From: Arenibacter sp. ARW7G5Y1
GTDB taxonomy: Bacteria; Bacteroidota; Bacteroidia; Flavobacteriales; Flavobacteriaceae
Assembly: GCF_003201775.1 (NCBI RefSeq)
Contig: NZ_QJJZ01000008.1
Location: 170,425 to 234,424, forward strand
DNA length: 64,000 bases
Reading direction: 5' to 3'
Shown: positions 55,184-64,000 of the stretch, in pieces
Numbering within the stretch: position 1 is the first letter of the stretch
Layout: every line of letters starts with the position of its first letter
Notes under the pieces: generated by a model
Databases searched by the model: none
The model's input: the letters and a program-made list of their open reading frames with translations, nothing else
Told to the model about the DNA's origin: nothing
Program-made: the position numbers and the translations under genes

Positions 55184-57121
55184 ATGATAAAAAGATTTTT
55201 TTTGCTGACAGTATTATTTTCTGTCCTTGGTAACGTCCTCATTGCCCAGGATAGATTGATAAATAAGGCAGATGAAAAATATAGGGACTATTCCTTTAGT
55301 CCGGCCATAGACATCTATAAACGCGTATTGGACAAGGGATATACGTCAGCGGATTTGTTAATGAAATTAGGAAATTCCTATTATTTTAATGCAGAATATA
55401 AAGAAGCCTCTGAAATTTATAAAAGACTCCTAAATGAATATAAGGAGGGAATTGGGCCTGAATACTATTTTAGATATGCCCAGACTTTGAGGTCGTTGGG
55501 GGAATATGATCTGTCCAAGGATGTAATGGCACAGTTTACCCAAATAACGTCTGCAGACGTTAGGGCCAATCTTTATATGACCGAAAGGGATTATTTGGCG
55601 GAAATAGAGAAAAACTCCGGGAGATATGAAATTGGAAAATTTGCCTTCAATTCTAGATATTCGGACTTTGCCCCTTCGTTTTATGGACAGGGGCTAATAT
55701 TCTCTTCGGATAGGGATACCGGCAATTTGGCACGCTATAGACATACTTGGAATTCCAAAGATTTTTTGGACCTGTACAAGGTTAATGCGGACAGTGTTTC
55801 TGAAAACAAGGTGGTTAAATTTGGGGAGGATATAAATACCAGATATCACGAATCTACTTCGGTTTTTACCAAAGATGGCAATACCCTTTATTTTACCAGA
55901 AATAATCTATTTGATGGTAAAACCGTTAAAGACGAGAAGGGAGTGGTAAGGCTTAAAATTTTTAAGGCGGTCAAAGAAAATGGTATATGGACCCATATAG
56001 AGGAACTTCCTTTTAATAGTGAATCCTACTCTATAGCACACCCTGCACTTAGTCCAGACGAAAAAGTATTATATTTTGCCTCCGATATGCCCGGTTCCTA
56101 TGGTGAATCGGACATTTTTAAAGTAGCCGTTAACAGCGATGGTACCTATGGGACGCCAGTAAATTTGGGCAACATTATTAATACGGAAGCAAGGGAAACC
56201 TTCCCGTACGTTACTAGTGAAAATGTACTGTATTTTTCGTCCGATGGTCATCCTGGCTTAGGTGGCCTGGATATTTTTGCCACAAAAATTTCTAACAGTC
56301 AATATATAGGGACCGTTTTAAATGTGGGAAAACCTGTAAATAGTGAGTTGGACGATTTTACCTTTATTATAAATGAGGAAACTAGAAACGGCTATTTTGC
56401 TTCAAACCGCGAGAATGGAATGGGCGAGGACGATATATATAGTTTTGTGGAGACCAAAAAATTGGAATTCGATTGTATTAAACCAATAACAGGTACCGTA
56501 AGGGACAAAATATCCAATGAGGTCTTGGTTGGGGCAACGGTAAAGGTCATTGATGAGAATAATGAGGAATTGGCATCGGTAATTACGGATTCCAATGGAA
56601 ATTATAGCATAGCCATAGACTGTAATCAGGGTAATTTTGTGAGGGCTACTATGCAAGGTTATGTACCTTCCGAGGAGTATTTAAATTTATCGGATAGTAA
56701 GCCATTGATAGTTGATTTTTATTTGGAAAGGGATAGGGTTACGGCCGGCTATGGGGATGATCTTGCAAAATTATTGCAGTTGAGTACCATTTATTTCGAT
56801 TTTGATAGGTATAATGTAAGGCCGGATGCAGAAATTGAAATTCAAAAAGTAATTGCTGCCATGGAGAAGTATCCAAGTTTAAAACTTAAGGTCACCTCCC
56901 ATACGGATAGTCAAGGGAATGATGCCTATAACCTATGGCTGTCCCAAAAAAGAGCAGAATCTACCGTTGCCTATATGATTTCCAAAGGAATTAGTGGCGA
57001 CAGATTGGCAGGGGAAGGGTTCGGTGAAACCCGTTTGGTGAACCGCTGTGTCAATGGCGTTAGATGTTCAAAAGCTGAGCATCAATTGAACCGTAGGTCG
57101 GAATTTTTGATTTTGGAATAG
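55184..57121 (+). CDS. OmpA-family protein with TPR and WD40-like repeats
   Basis: This 645-aa envelope protein has a signal peptide (IKRFFLLTVLFSVLGNVLIA), TPR helices at about 24-130 (LLMKLGNSYYFNAEYKEASE), PD40-type beta-propeller repeats at about 160-415 (LIFSSDRDTGNLARY, LYFASDMPGSYGESDIF), a carboxypeptidase-regulatory-like domain at about 430-510 and a C-terminal OmpA domain (TIYFDFDRYNVRPDAEIEIQ) that binds peptidoglycan. It resembles the PorE-type T9SS component and follows porP/sprF by 10 bp, so the three genes form a secretion operon. Confidence 0.93.
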   Translation: MIKRFFLLTVLFSVLGNVLIAQDRLINKADEKYRDYSFSPAIDIYKRVLDKGYTSADLLMKLGNSYYFNAEYKEASEIYKRLLNEYKEGIGPEYYFRYAQTLRSLGEYDLSKDVMAQFTQITSADVRANLYMTERDYLAEIEKNSGRYEIGKFAFNSRYSDFAPSFYGQGLIFSSDRDTGNLARYRHTWNSKDFLDLYKVNADSVSENKVVKFGEDINTRYHESTSVFTKDGNTLYFTRNNLFDGKTVKDEKGVVRLKIFKAVKENGIWTHIEELPFNSESYSIAHPALSPDEKVLYFASDMPGSYGESDIFKVAVNSDGTYGTPVNLGNIINTEARETFPYVTSENVLYFSSDGHPGLGGLDIFATKISNSQYIGTVLNVGKPVNSELDDFTFIINEETRNGYFASNRENGMGEDDIYSFVETKKLEFDCIKPITGTVRDKISNEVLVGATVKVIDENNEELASVITDSNGNYSIAIDCNQGNFVRATMQGYVPSEEYLNLSDSKPLIVDFYLERDRVTAGYGDDLAKLLQLSTIYFDFDRYNVRPDAEIEIQKVIAAMEKYPSLKLKVTSHTDSQGNDAYNLWLSQKRAESTVAYMISKGISGDRLAGEGFGETRLVNRCVNGVRCSKAEHQLNRRSEFLILE

Positions 57122-57142
57122 AATATTTTAATAACTTCATAA

Positions 57143-57177
57143 AAAATGCAGTTGCCCAGGCAACTGCATTTTTTTTT
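57143..57177 (+). terminator. Terminator of the T9SS cargo operon
   Basis: AATGCAGTTGCC and GGCAACTGCATT enclose CA and are followed by nine T residues. It begins about 22 bp after the OmpA-family stop codon. It is a strong intrinsic terminator. Confidence 0.88.
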
Positions 57178-57256
57178 GCGGGATTCGACTTTTTAAATCA
57201 CGGACTTCAGGTTTTGATAATTTCACATGTGCTTAGAGAGGTTTTACAACATTGAT

Positions 57257-57286
57257 TTTGTAAACATTTTCAAAGCACTAGATTTG
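57257..57286 (+). promoter_or_regulatory. Promoter of the lectin-domain protein gene
   Basis: TTTG (57257-57260), 18 bp and TAGATTTG (57279-57286) fit the Bacteroidota promoter, ending 43 nt before the ATG. Confidence 0.7.
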
Positions 57287-57329
57287 TAGGGAATTTTATT
57301 GGATCTAGACCTTGTACTAAAATACGAAC

Positions 57330-60300
57330 ATGATTTTTTTCTCTACATTATTAAAATCTGGTGTCTTTAAGCAAGGAATGGTATTAATTTCTTTATTGCT
57401 CGTATGCCCCTTATTTGCACAAACCACTATTTGGAACGAAAATTTCTCGTATTCCAATGATGTTGCTACAGGGACGGCAACAGGAATATCCCCTACTAAT
57501 TGGTCGTCTGGTAATGGTGCGCTTGTACGTTCCAATAGGATAGAAACAAGATCCTCCAGCGCCTCCGGTTATTGGAGGACGGACCCAATTAATATAAGAG
57601 GTTTGGCCGACATCAATCTAGGTTTTGACATAGCTGCAAATAATGTTGAAGGTACGGACCGTTTTTCATTTAGATATCGTTTGGATGGAGGAACATGGGT
57701 AAATATGGTGGACCCGGTCTTGAATCCAAGTAGTAGTTATTCTTTTTCGATTCCTATGGGTGCTACCTTGGAATTGGAAGCTAATTTTTCAACCAATGAG
57801 AGTAACGATAGATATCGGCTCGATAATATACTATTGGTAGGTAATCCACCTATGTGTACCAACACCTTGGCCTATGAGTTTTATGATATGGTGCCTGCTG
57901 GAAATTCTGTAGACAATATTCCTACTTTCGGAGCTTTGTCTACCGGCCAAATAGGCAGTTTTAATGTTGGAACCCTTCAAAATACGGTGGATCCAGGTGA
58001 TACGGACTCCTTTGCCATCAGGTACACGGGATATATACAAATAGCAACGGCAGGAGCCTATACTTTTTATACAACCTCGGATGACGGTTCAAAACTGTTT
58101 ATAGATGGGACGCAGATTGTAAATAACGATGGAGATCACGGTTCCCAAGAAAGAAATGGTTCTGTAACCTTGACCCCTGGTTTTCATCAAATTGAGGTGT
58201 TGTTCTATGAGAATGGAGGTGGTCAAGTACTCGAAGTCAGATATCAAGGACCTTCTATTTCCAAGCAATTAATTCCTTTCAGTATACTTTCCAATGATTG
58301 TACCGTACCCTTGATGGATACCGATGGTGATGGTATTCCGGATAGTTCCGATATTGATGCGGACAATGACGGGATATTGAATATAAATGAGTGTGGTACC
58401 GTTAGCGGGGGTGTTGTACAAATAGCTTCCAACGTACTGCATTTTACCAACCCTTCCAATGCCCAGGGTACCCCGGGAAATACATATGCCCATAACCCCA
58501 CATCGGTATATCCGGGATCCAGTTCTAGGTTACTTTTAAGGTTTCCCGAACCAGTGACTGTTGGTACCGAGATAACGGTTTATTTGGGGGCAGACCCCTC
58601 AGTTTCAACATCGGACATGCAAATACAACGCTCTACGGCCGCTGGTGGTAATAATGGATATTTAGCGGCAGCAAATGGAGTGCCTAGCGGCAGCATTTCC
58701 CAATATACCTTTACCGTTAGTGGCAGTGCAATAGAGTATATTCGAATTGAAGCTTACCAAGTAGGCGCCCGGGTTTATGGAGCTAAATATGGTGACGGAG
58801 GCTGTGATTTATTGGACACCGATTTGGACGGAGTGCCTAATTATTTGGATTTGGATAGCGACGGGGACGGAATACCGGATAATGTAGAGGCACAGACTAC
58901 AATAGGTTATTTACCTCCAACAACTTCGGATTCCAATAATGATGGGCTGGATAATGCTTATGGGGCCAATGGATTGATACCCGTAGATACCGATGGTGAT
59001 GGGACACCTGATTTTATGGATACCAATAGCGATAATCAGGGACCGGATGATAGGGCGGAAGCCGGCATAACCCTTTCTGGAGGCGACACGGATAATGATG
59101 GATTGGACAATGCCATAGATACGACCAATGGATATGGCGATCCAGGGGGAAGAATAGACAACCCTTTAAATACGGATGCTGGTTCAATAGCTTTACCCGA
59201 TTTTGATAATGATGCATCCACGGGAGGGGATCTGGATTTCCGGGATGATATAGATACTGCTGCAGATCAACCTCCTACCATAGTTGCAACAGGCGATCAA
59301 TTGTATTGTCCTGGTGTGGCCGTTCCTATTGTTCAGACAGTAACCATTACCGACCCTGATGATACTGAAATTTGGTCGGTTTATGTTCAGATAACTACGA
59401 ATTATGATAGTTCTGGTGATGTGCTTTCACTAAGTGGTTCTCATCCTGATATTAATGCTTCTTGGGATGTTCCCGAGGGGAAGCTGAGTTTGATAGGCCC
59501 TGCTTCTTTAGCAGATTTTGAAGCGGCAATTTTAGATGTTGGGTATAATTCTTCTGGAAGCCCAACATCGGGAACTGTTAAGGAGTTTTCGATAGTCTTG
59601 GCGGAAGCAAATTACTTGTTGTCAACACAACATTATTATGAATATATTCCAGCTGTAGGAATTACCTGGACAGCGGCCAGGGATGCAGCCGAATTACGTA
59701 CGTTCTATGGACTACAAGGATATTTGGCTACATTGACCAATACTGATGAAGCAGATCTTTTGGGAAAACAATCCAGCGGCGCAGGTTGGATAGGTGCCAG
59801 TGATGCTGCCGTGGAAGGTGAGTGGTTATGGGTAACCGGTCCTGAAGCTGGGAACCAATTTTGGACGGGGGCACAGACAGGAACGGTAACGGCACCCTAT
59901 AATTATGCCAATTGGAACAATGGGGAGCCAAATAATTCAGGAAATGAGGATTATGCCCATATCAATGCACCAGGTACCGGTTTCGATGGTTCGTGGAACG
60001 ATTTGTCCAACACAGGTGCTGGAAGTGGGAATTATCAACCCAAGGGGTATTTAGTGGAATATGGAGGTATGCCGGGAGACCCACCCTATCCACAAATTTC
60101 AGCAGTTACAAGGATAGTGGTGGATAATATTGATCCAACAGCGAGTAATCCATCGCCGCTTAATGTGAATTGTATAGTGGATATTCCTTCTCCAGACCCT
60201 GAGGTGGTATTGGATGAGTCCGATAATTGTACAGTAAATCCATCCGTAATTTTTGTGGGCGATGTGAGTAATGGAGGCAGTAACCCAGAAATTATAACAC

Positions 60301-60710
60301 GTACCTATAGGATTTCCGATGTGGCAGGCAATAGTACGGATGTGACACAAACGATAACCGTAAATCCCATAACAATAAGTTCGGCTCCTACCGACCAGAC
60401 TATTTTTGCCGGGTCGTCTACCAATTTTACAGTATCTGCCAATTACGTGGATTCATACCAGTGGCAGGTGAGTACTGATGGAGGTACACTCTACAACAAC
60501 ATAGCTGATGGGGTGGAGTATTCGGGCACCCAATCTGCAACTATGACAGTGAAGACCGTAGGATTGGACAAAAACGGTTATAGCTATCGCGTTTTGGTTT
60601 CGAAATCAGGTTCCGGTTGTACAGCGCTAATTTCGGATTCCGCATTGTTATCCGTTAGAGTTAAAACTGTTATTACCAATAAGAAAATTACCTATAGGGT
60701 AGATATGTAG
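57330..60710 (+). CDS. Large secreted protein with PA14 and C-type lectin domains
   Basis: This 1126-aa protein has a signal peptide (cleavage near LFAQ-TTIW; a downstream ATG at 57378 is also possible). Domains in order: an N-terminal beta sandwich (about 33-170); PA14 (about 175-320, [20 protein letters not shown]); TSP3 calcium repeats (about 330-350 and 490-640); a C-type lectin domain (about 760-913) with [13 protein letters not shown] and WND calcium-site motifs; HYR-like and Ig-like domains (about 930-1110). EPN predicts mannose-type sugar binding. It ends [13 protein letters not shown] with no obvious type A or B T9SS domain. Likely a polysaccharide-binding surface protein. Confidence 0.88.
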   Translation: MIFFSTLLKSGVFKQGMVLISLLLVCPLFAQTTIWNENFSYSNDVATGTATGISPTNWSSGNGALVRSNRIETRSSSASGYWRTDPINIRGLADINLGFDIAANNVEGTDRFSFRYRLDGGTWVNMVDPVLNPSSSYSFSIPMGATLELEANFSTNESNDRYRLDNILLVGNPPMCTNTLAYEFYDMVPAGNSVDNIPTFGALSTGQIGSFNVGTLQNTVDPGDTDSFAIRYTGYIQIATAGAYTFYTTSDDGSKLFIDGTQIVNNDGDHGSQERNGSVTLTPGFHQIEVLFYENGGGQVLEVRYQGPSISKQLIPFSILSNDCTVPLMDTDGDGIPDSSDIDADNDGILNINECGTVSGGVVQIASNVLHFTNPSNAQGTPGNTYAHNPTSVYPGSSSRLLLRFPEPVTVGTEITVYLGADPSVSTSDMQIQRSTAAGGNNGYLAAANGVPSGSISQYTFTVSGSAIEYIRIEAYQVGARVYGAKYGDGGCDLLDTDLDGVPNYLDLDSDGDGIPDNVEAQTTIGYLPPTTSDSNNDGLDNAYGANGLIPVDTDGDGTPDFMDTNSDNQGPDDRAEAGITLSGGDTDNDGLDNAIDTTNGYGDPGGRIDNPLNTDAGSIALPDFDNDASTGGDLDFRDDIDTAADQPPTIVATGDQLYCPGVAVPIVQTVTITDPDDTEIWSVYVQITTNYDSSGDVLSLSGSHPDINASWDVPEGKLSLIGPASLADFEAAILDVGYNSSGSPTSGTVKEFSIVLAEANYLLSTQHYYEYIPAVGITWTAARDAAELRTFYGLQGYLATLTNTDEADLLGKQSSGAGWIGASDAAVEGEWLWVTGPEAGNQFWTGAQTGTVTAPYNYANWNNGEPNNSGNEDYAHINAPGTGFDGSWNDLSNTGAGSGNYQPKGYLVEYGGMPGDPPYPQISAVTRIVVDNIDPTASNPSPLNVNCIVDIPSPDPEVVLDESDNCTVNPSVIFVGDVSNGGSNPEIITRTYRISDVAGNSTDVTQTITVNPITISSAPTDQTIFAGSSTNFTVSANYVDSYQWQVSTDGGTLYNNIADGVEYSGTQSATMTVKTVGLDKNGYSYRVLVSKSGSGCTALISDSALLSVRVKTVITNKKITYRVDM

Positions 60711-61060
60711 CAGTGTTTTCTGTGGTTTAATAACTGGCCGGTTTTTAGTCAATAGCTTGCTAAATTGAAATTTACAGAATGTTGTTTCTATGCAGGTTAT
60801 CGACCAAATACATGGAGGCATTATAGGTCAATTTACCTGCCTTTTAATTTTCTTAACAGCAGAATTCATACTCTTCACGGTGACTTGGGTTCCTTACACA
60901 ACAATATTTAGGTCATAGTTCCAATGAGTTCTATTTTTATTTTTTACAAAGGATTGTCTTAATTGGGATAATAAAGGAGTTTTTATTTCCTGATTAATAT
61001 GTAGAAGTAAATGAACCTAGATTTTCTGTTGTTAAAATAGGCTCACAATGCAAAGTGTTA
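60711..61060. other. 350-bp intergenic region before the Calx-beta/CUB gene
   Basis: AT-rich spacer between two surface-protein genes. I see no TAnnTTTG box, no strong hairpin terminator and no gene. A short frame starting at the ATG at 61048 stops after nine codons and overlaps the real start at 61061. Confidence 0.5.
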
Positions 61061-64000
61061 ATGAAGATTTTAAGTAGATATCTAGTTTTTTTACTGGCAT
61101 TATTATCGATGTCAGGTCTTTTTGGGCAGCAGACCTATTTGGACAATTTTGGCAATACTTCGTATTCCAATAATAACGGGAATTCTAACTTTTCTACAAA
61201 TTGGGATGAAGATAATGATGGCGATAGCCCATCAGGTGGAAATATTCGTATCACAGGTAATAGATTGCGGTTTGATGAATTGGATAATAACGATAGGATA
61301 AGGCGGTACCTAAACTTGGATGGTGCTACCGCCGTGACATTGACTTTGGATTATGATGCAGACGATAGGGGAAATGAAGGCTTGAATGTTCAACTTTGGA
61401 ACAATTCCACTTCATCATGGCAAACCATAAGCTCCATTAATAGTTCTAACTCCGGTACCATTTCACATACTTTAACGGCAGCCCAGATTTCAAGTAATTC
61501 GGCTATTCGTTTTGTTTCCAATAGTAATGGTTGGGGAAACAATGAGCGCATTTATATCGACAACGTACTATTTACCGCTATTTTCAATCCTGTAATATTG
61601 GTTGATGATGTTACCGTTAACGAGGGGGATGGTACGGCTACCTTTACCGCAACCCATACAGGGGCAAATGCCGTTGGAGCATTTACCGTGAATTATGCAA
61701 CCTCCAATGGTTCCGCAATAGCTGGTTCCGACTATTCTTCTTCAACAGGTACACTTGTATTTAATGGGCTATCGGGTGATTCTGAAACAATTACTGTTCC
61801 ATTATTAGATGATGCCACTTCAGAAAATAATGAAACATTTACAGTGCGGTTTACAAGTGCTTCCAATGCTAGTGTTGATATTTCAGATACGGCCGTAGGA
61901 ACCATTGTTGATAATGACACTTTTATCATAACCAATGGTGCTACCGATAATACTTGTAGTGGTACTTTTCTTGATTCTGGAGGGTCTGGAAATTATTCCA
62001 GCAATCAGAGTTTTGTATACACCCTATGTCCGGATACGATCAATACAGATCTATCTTTGAATTTCAACAGTTTTGATCTGGAATCAGGGTATGATTTTTT
62101 ATATATTTATGATGGGACATCTACCTCGGCCACTTTAATAGGTCAATACCATAATGGCAATCCACCCCCTTCTTCTATAACCGCAACCAGCGCTTCAGGG
62201 TGTTTAACTTTTAGGTTTACCTCAGATTATAGTGTAACTGGTACAGGATGGGAGGCATTAATCTCTTGTTTGCCTAGAGGTCCAAGGATGAATATTGAGG
62301 ATGTTACAGTAAACGAAGGAGCAGGTACTGCAACGTTTACAGTTACGCATAATGGTCCAAGTGCGGCAGGTGCTTTTACCGTGGATTATCAAACGGTAAA
62401 CGGTTCTGCGAGTTCGGGAAGTGATTATACCTCTACTACGGGAACTTTAAATTTCAATGGAACCACTGGAGATTCTGAATCTTTTACAGTTGCCATAATC
62501 GATGATGGTATAATAGAAAGCAGTGAAACCTTTACCATTGAACTTACAGCATCATCCGATGCCAGTGTTAATCTTACCGATACGGCCGATGCAACCATTG
62601 TTGATAACGACGGGATTATAATGACCAATGGAACTACGGTAAATACATGTAGTGATACGTTTTTGGATCCTGGAGGGATAAATAATTATAATAATAACCA
62701 GGACATTGTATATACTATTTGTCCTGATGTTGTAGATAATTACATTAGTTTGGATTTTATTGGTTTTGATGTAGCCAATGACGATCGCTTATATATTTAT
62801 GAAGGAACAACAACTTCTGGGACCTTAATAGGGCAGTACAATAATAATAATGTACCGGATATTATAGAGTCTACCCATGCTTCCGGTTGTTTAACATTTA
62901 GGTTTACCTCCAATGGTTCCAATACGGCAGGAGGTTGGGAAGCGGAGGTTAACTGTTATCCAGAGGGTCCTAAAATAGTTATAGATGATATTTCCTTTGA
63001 CGAAGATGTAGGCAATGCAGTCTTTACAGTAAGGCAGACAAGGGCAAGGCATGGATATAATTTTTTGTTCAGTTTTATACATGTTCCATTTACAGTAAAT
63101 TTTGAAACGGTAGATGGCACCGCTTTGGCAGGTAGTGATTATACGGCGACCACTGGGACCTTGACCTTTAACGGTGAACTGGGAAATGTCCAAACTATTT
63201 CGATACCTATTTCCAATGATGGGGTTCCGGAGAATGCGGAAGAGTTTACCATAAGATTTACTGGGGCTACTTCCACATACGGTACCATTAATTATTCGGA
63301 TACTGGAACAGGAACTATTAACACGCAGATTCTGGCCAATGATCCGTTGACACTTTTTCAGGAGTTTGACGGGTACTACGATTATTCTACTACAGGAGGT
63401 ACTTTGAGAACGGAAAGCAACAGTGGAAACGCATGTGCTATAACAACGTCTTCTTCCAATACGCTGGTTTCTCCAATTCCGGCCTCGGCCACTGTGGAAA
63501 GGGCCTATTTGTATTGGGCACATTCCAACACCGTACGTGATCCGGATGTAACATTTGAGGGACAAAATGTTTCTGCAAATTATTTATACCAGACTACGCT
63601 GACCAACAGAAATTTTTATGGCTATGTAAGTGATGTAACCAGTATTGTACAAGGGATTCCCAACCCATCAACAAATACTTACGACTTTAGCGATCTGGAC
63701 ATAGACAATACAGGAAGTTACTGCTCAACCGCTACAGTGCTTGGGGGATGGACTTTAATTGTATTTTATGAAGACCCTTCATTGCCCGCTGTAAATATTA
63801 ATTTATACCAAGGTTTTGATGGTCTAAGCAATTCGGGAACTTCTTTTACCCTGGATTCTTTCTTTGCTATTGCGGGCTCTGGGGCAAAAGCCTCGTTTTT
63901 ATCTTGGGAGGGCGACCCAAACTTGGATGGTTCAAGTTCTGGTTCCAGCAATCCCGAAGAACTTTCCATAACCAATCAATCGGGCACTACTTACGTGCTT
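61061..64000 (+). CDS. Large surface protein with Calx-beta and CUB domains (5' part)
   Basis: An open frame of 980 codons from the ATG at 61061 runs off the window, so no stop codon is seen. A signal peptide (MKILSRYLVFLLALLSMSGL) precedes a beta-sandwich domain. Then follow alternating Calx-beta domains (about 178-286, 410-520, 636-755; ILVDDVTVNEGDGTATF) and CUB domains (about 290-405, 520-632; NTCSGTFLDSGGSGNYSSNQ). The last part has VERAYLYWAHSNTVRD, a segment seen in large Bacteroidota surface proteins. Calx-beta and CUB domains bind calcium or partners, so adhesion is likely. The third Calx-beta carries a basic, hydrophobic insertion near residues 657-676. Confidence 0.9.
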   Translation, partial: MKILSRYLVFLLALLSMSGLFGQQTYLDNFGNTSYSNNNGNSNFSTNWDEDNDGDSPSGGNIRITGNRLRFDELDNNDRIRRYLNLDGATAVTLTLDYDADDRGNEGLNVQLWNNSTSSWQTISSINSSNSGTISHTLTAAQISSNSAIRFVSNSNGWGNNERIYIDNVLFTAIFNPVILVDDVTVNEGDGTATFTATHTGANAVGAFTVNYATSNGSAIAGSDYSSSTGTLVFNGLSGDSETITVPLLDDATSENNETFTVRFTSASNASVDISDTAVGTIVDNDTFIITNGATDNTCSGTFLDSGGSGNYSSNQSFVYTLCPDTINTDLSLNFNSFDLESGYDFLYIYDGTSTSATLIGQYHNGNPPPSSITATSASGCLTFRFTSDYSVTGTGWEALISCLPRGPRMNIEDVTVNEGAGTATFTVTHNGPSAAGAFTVDYQTVNGSASSGSDYTSTTGTLNFNGTTGDSESFTVAIIDDGIIESSETFTIELTASSDASVNLTDTADATIVDNDGIIMTNGTTVNTCSDTFLDPGGINNYNNNQDIVYTICPDVVDNYISLDFIGFDVANDDRLYIYEGTTTSGTLIGQYNNNNVPDIIESTHASGCLTFRFTSNGSNTAGGWEAEVNCYPEGPKIVIDDISFDEDVGNAVFTVRQTRARHGYNFLFSFIHVPFTVNFETVDGTALAGSDYTATTGTLTFNGELGNVQTISIPISNDGVPENAEEFTIRFTGATSTYGTINYSDTGTGTINTQILANDPLTLFQEFDGYYDYSTTGGTLRTESNSGNACAITTSSSNTLVSPIPASATVERAYLYWAHSNTVRDPDVTFEGQNVSANYLYQTTLTNRNFYGYVSDVTSIVQGIPNPSTNTYDFSDLDIDNTGSYCSTATVLGGWTLIVFYEDPSLPAVNINLYQGFDGLSNSGTSFTLDSFFAIAGSGAKASFLSWEGDPNLDGSSSGSSNPEELSITNQSGTTYVL

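Overview
The window is ordinary chromosome of a marine-type Flavobacteriaceae bacterium (phylum Bacteroidota). Evidence from the sequence: promoters of the Bacteroidota type (TTTG, about 18-20 bp, TAnnTTTG); almost no Shine-Dalgarno sequences except a strong one in front of rpsU; the small ribosomal protein bTHX; type IX secretion (T9SS) cargo with a gliding-motility-type C-terminal domain next to PorP/SprF; an AT-rich composition; and the flavobacterial order tRNA(Thr,Tyr,Gly,Thr)-tuf-tRNA(Trp)-secE-nusG-rplKAJL-rpoBC. The nearest genus cannot be fixed without a search; Maribacter, Arenibacter and Zobellia relatives are reasonable candidates.

Layout. 1-12 kb: housekeeping genes (rsfS end, biotin ligase, pyrE head-to-head with a NUDIX hydrolase, an M14 peptidase lipoprotein, a PAS histidine kinase with its receiver protein, coaD, ddl, a PASTA protein with an RluD-type pseudouridine synthase, yaaA, a small lipoprotein and the unlisted 42-codon bTHX gene). 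12-16.5 kb: a single-chain pyruvate carboxylase starting with TTG, and a uracil-DNA-glycosylase-like protein. 16.8-24 kb: a complete minus-strand tryptophan operon trpE-G-D-C-F-B-A ending with a small membrane protein. It is preceded by a leader with a consensus promoter, an 18-codon peptide containing three consecutive Trp codons, alternative stems and an intrinsic terminator, which is a textbook attenuator. 24-33.5 kb: YceI/nitroreductase/MarR operon with a palindromic operator, rhodanese, DUF2851, PspC, a K+ channel with RCK domain, an alanine/cation symporter with unusual extra domains, a HhH protein and an acyl-CoA dehydrogenase.

33.5-48.9 kb: the translation and transcription block: rpsU, a Xer-type recombinase, hpf, five tRNAs, tuf, secE, nusG, rplK, rplA, rplJ, rplL, rpoB, rpoC and a DUF3467 gene. 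It carries hairpins at regulatory or processing positions: at the start of the tRNA transcript, between tuf and tRNA-Trp, between rplL and rpoB, and after rpoC. prfC follows on the other strand. 51-64 kb: the cell-surface region. A T9SS cargo with ten 123-bp thrombospondin-type-3 units and three 297-bp units is followed by porP/sprF and an OmpA-family gene in one operon. Then come a PA14/C-type-lectin protein and the first 980 codons of a Calx-beta/CUB protein that runs off the window.

No phage, transposon, CRISPR array or defence island was seen. The observations most worth following are the trp attenuator, the exceptional Shine-Dalgarno of rpsU, the domain architecture of the alanine symporter, the terminator-like hairpin at the very start of the tRNA transcript, and the possibly leaderless promoters of pyrE, coaD and the Xer gene.
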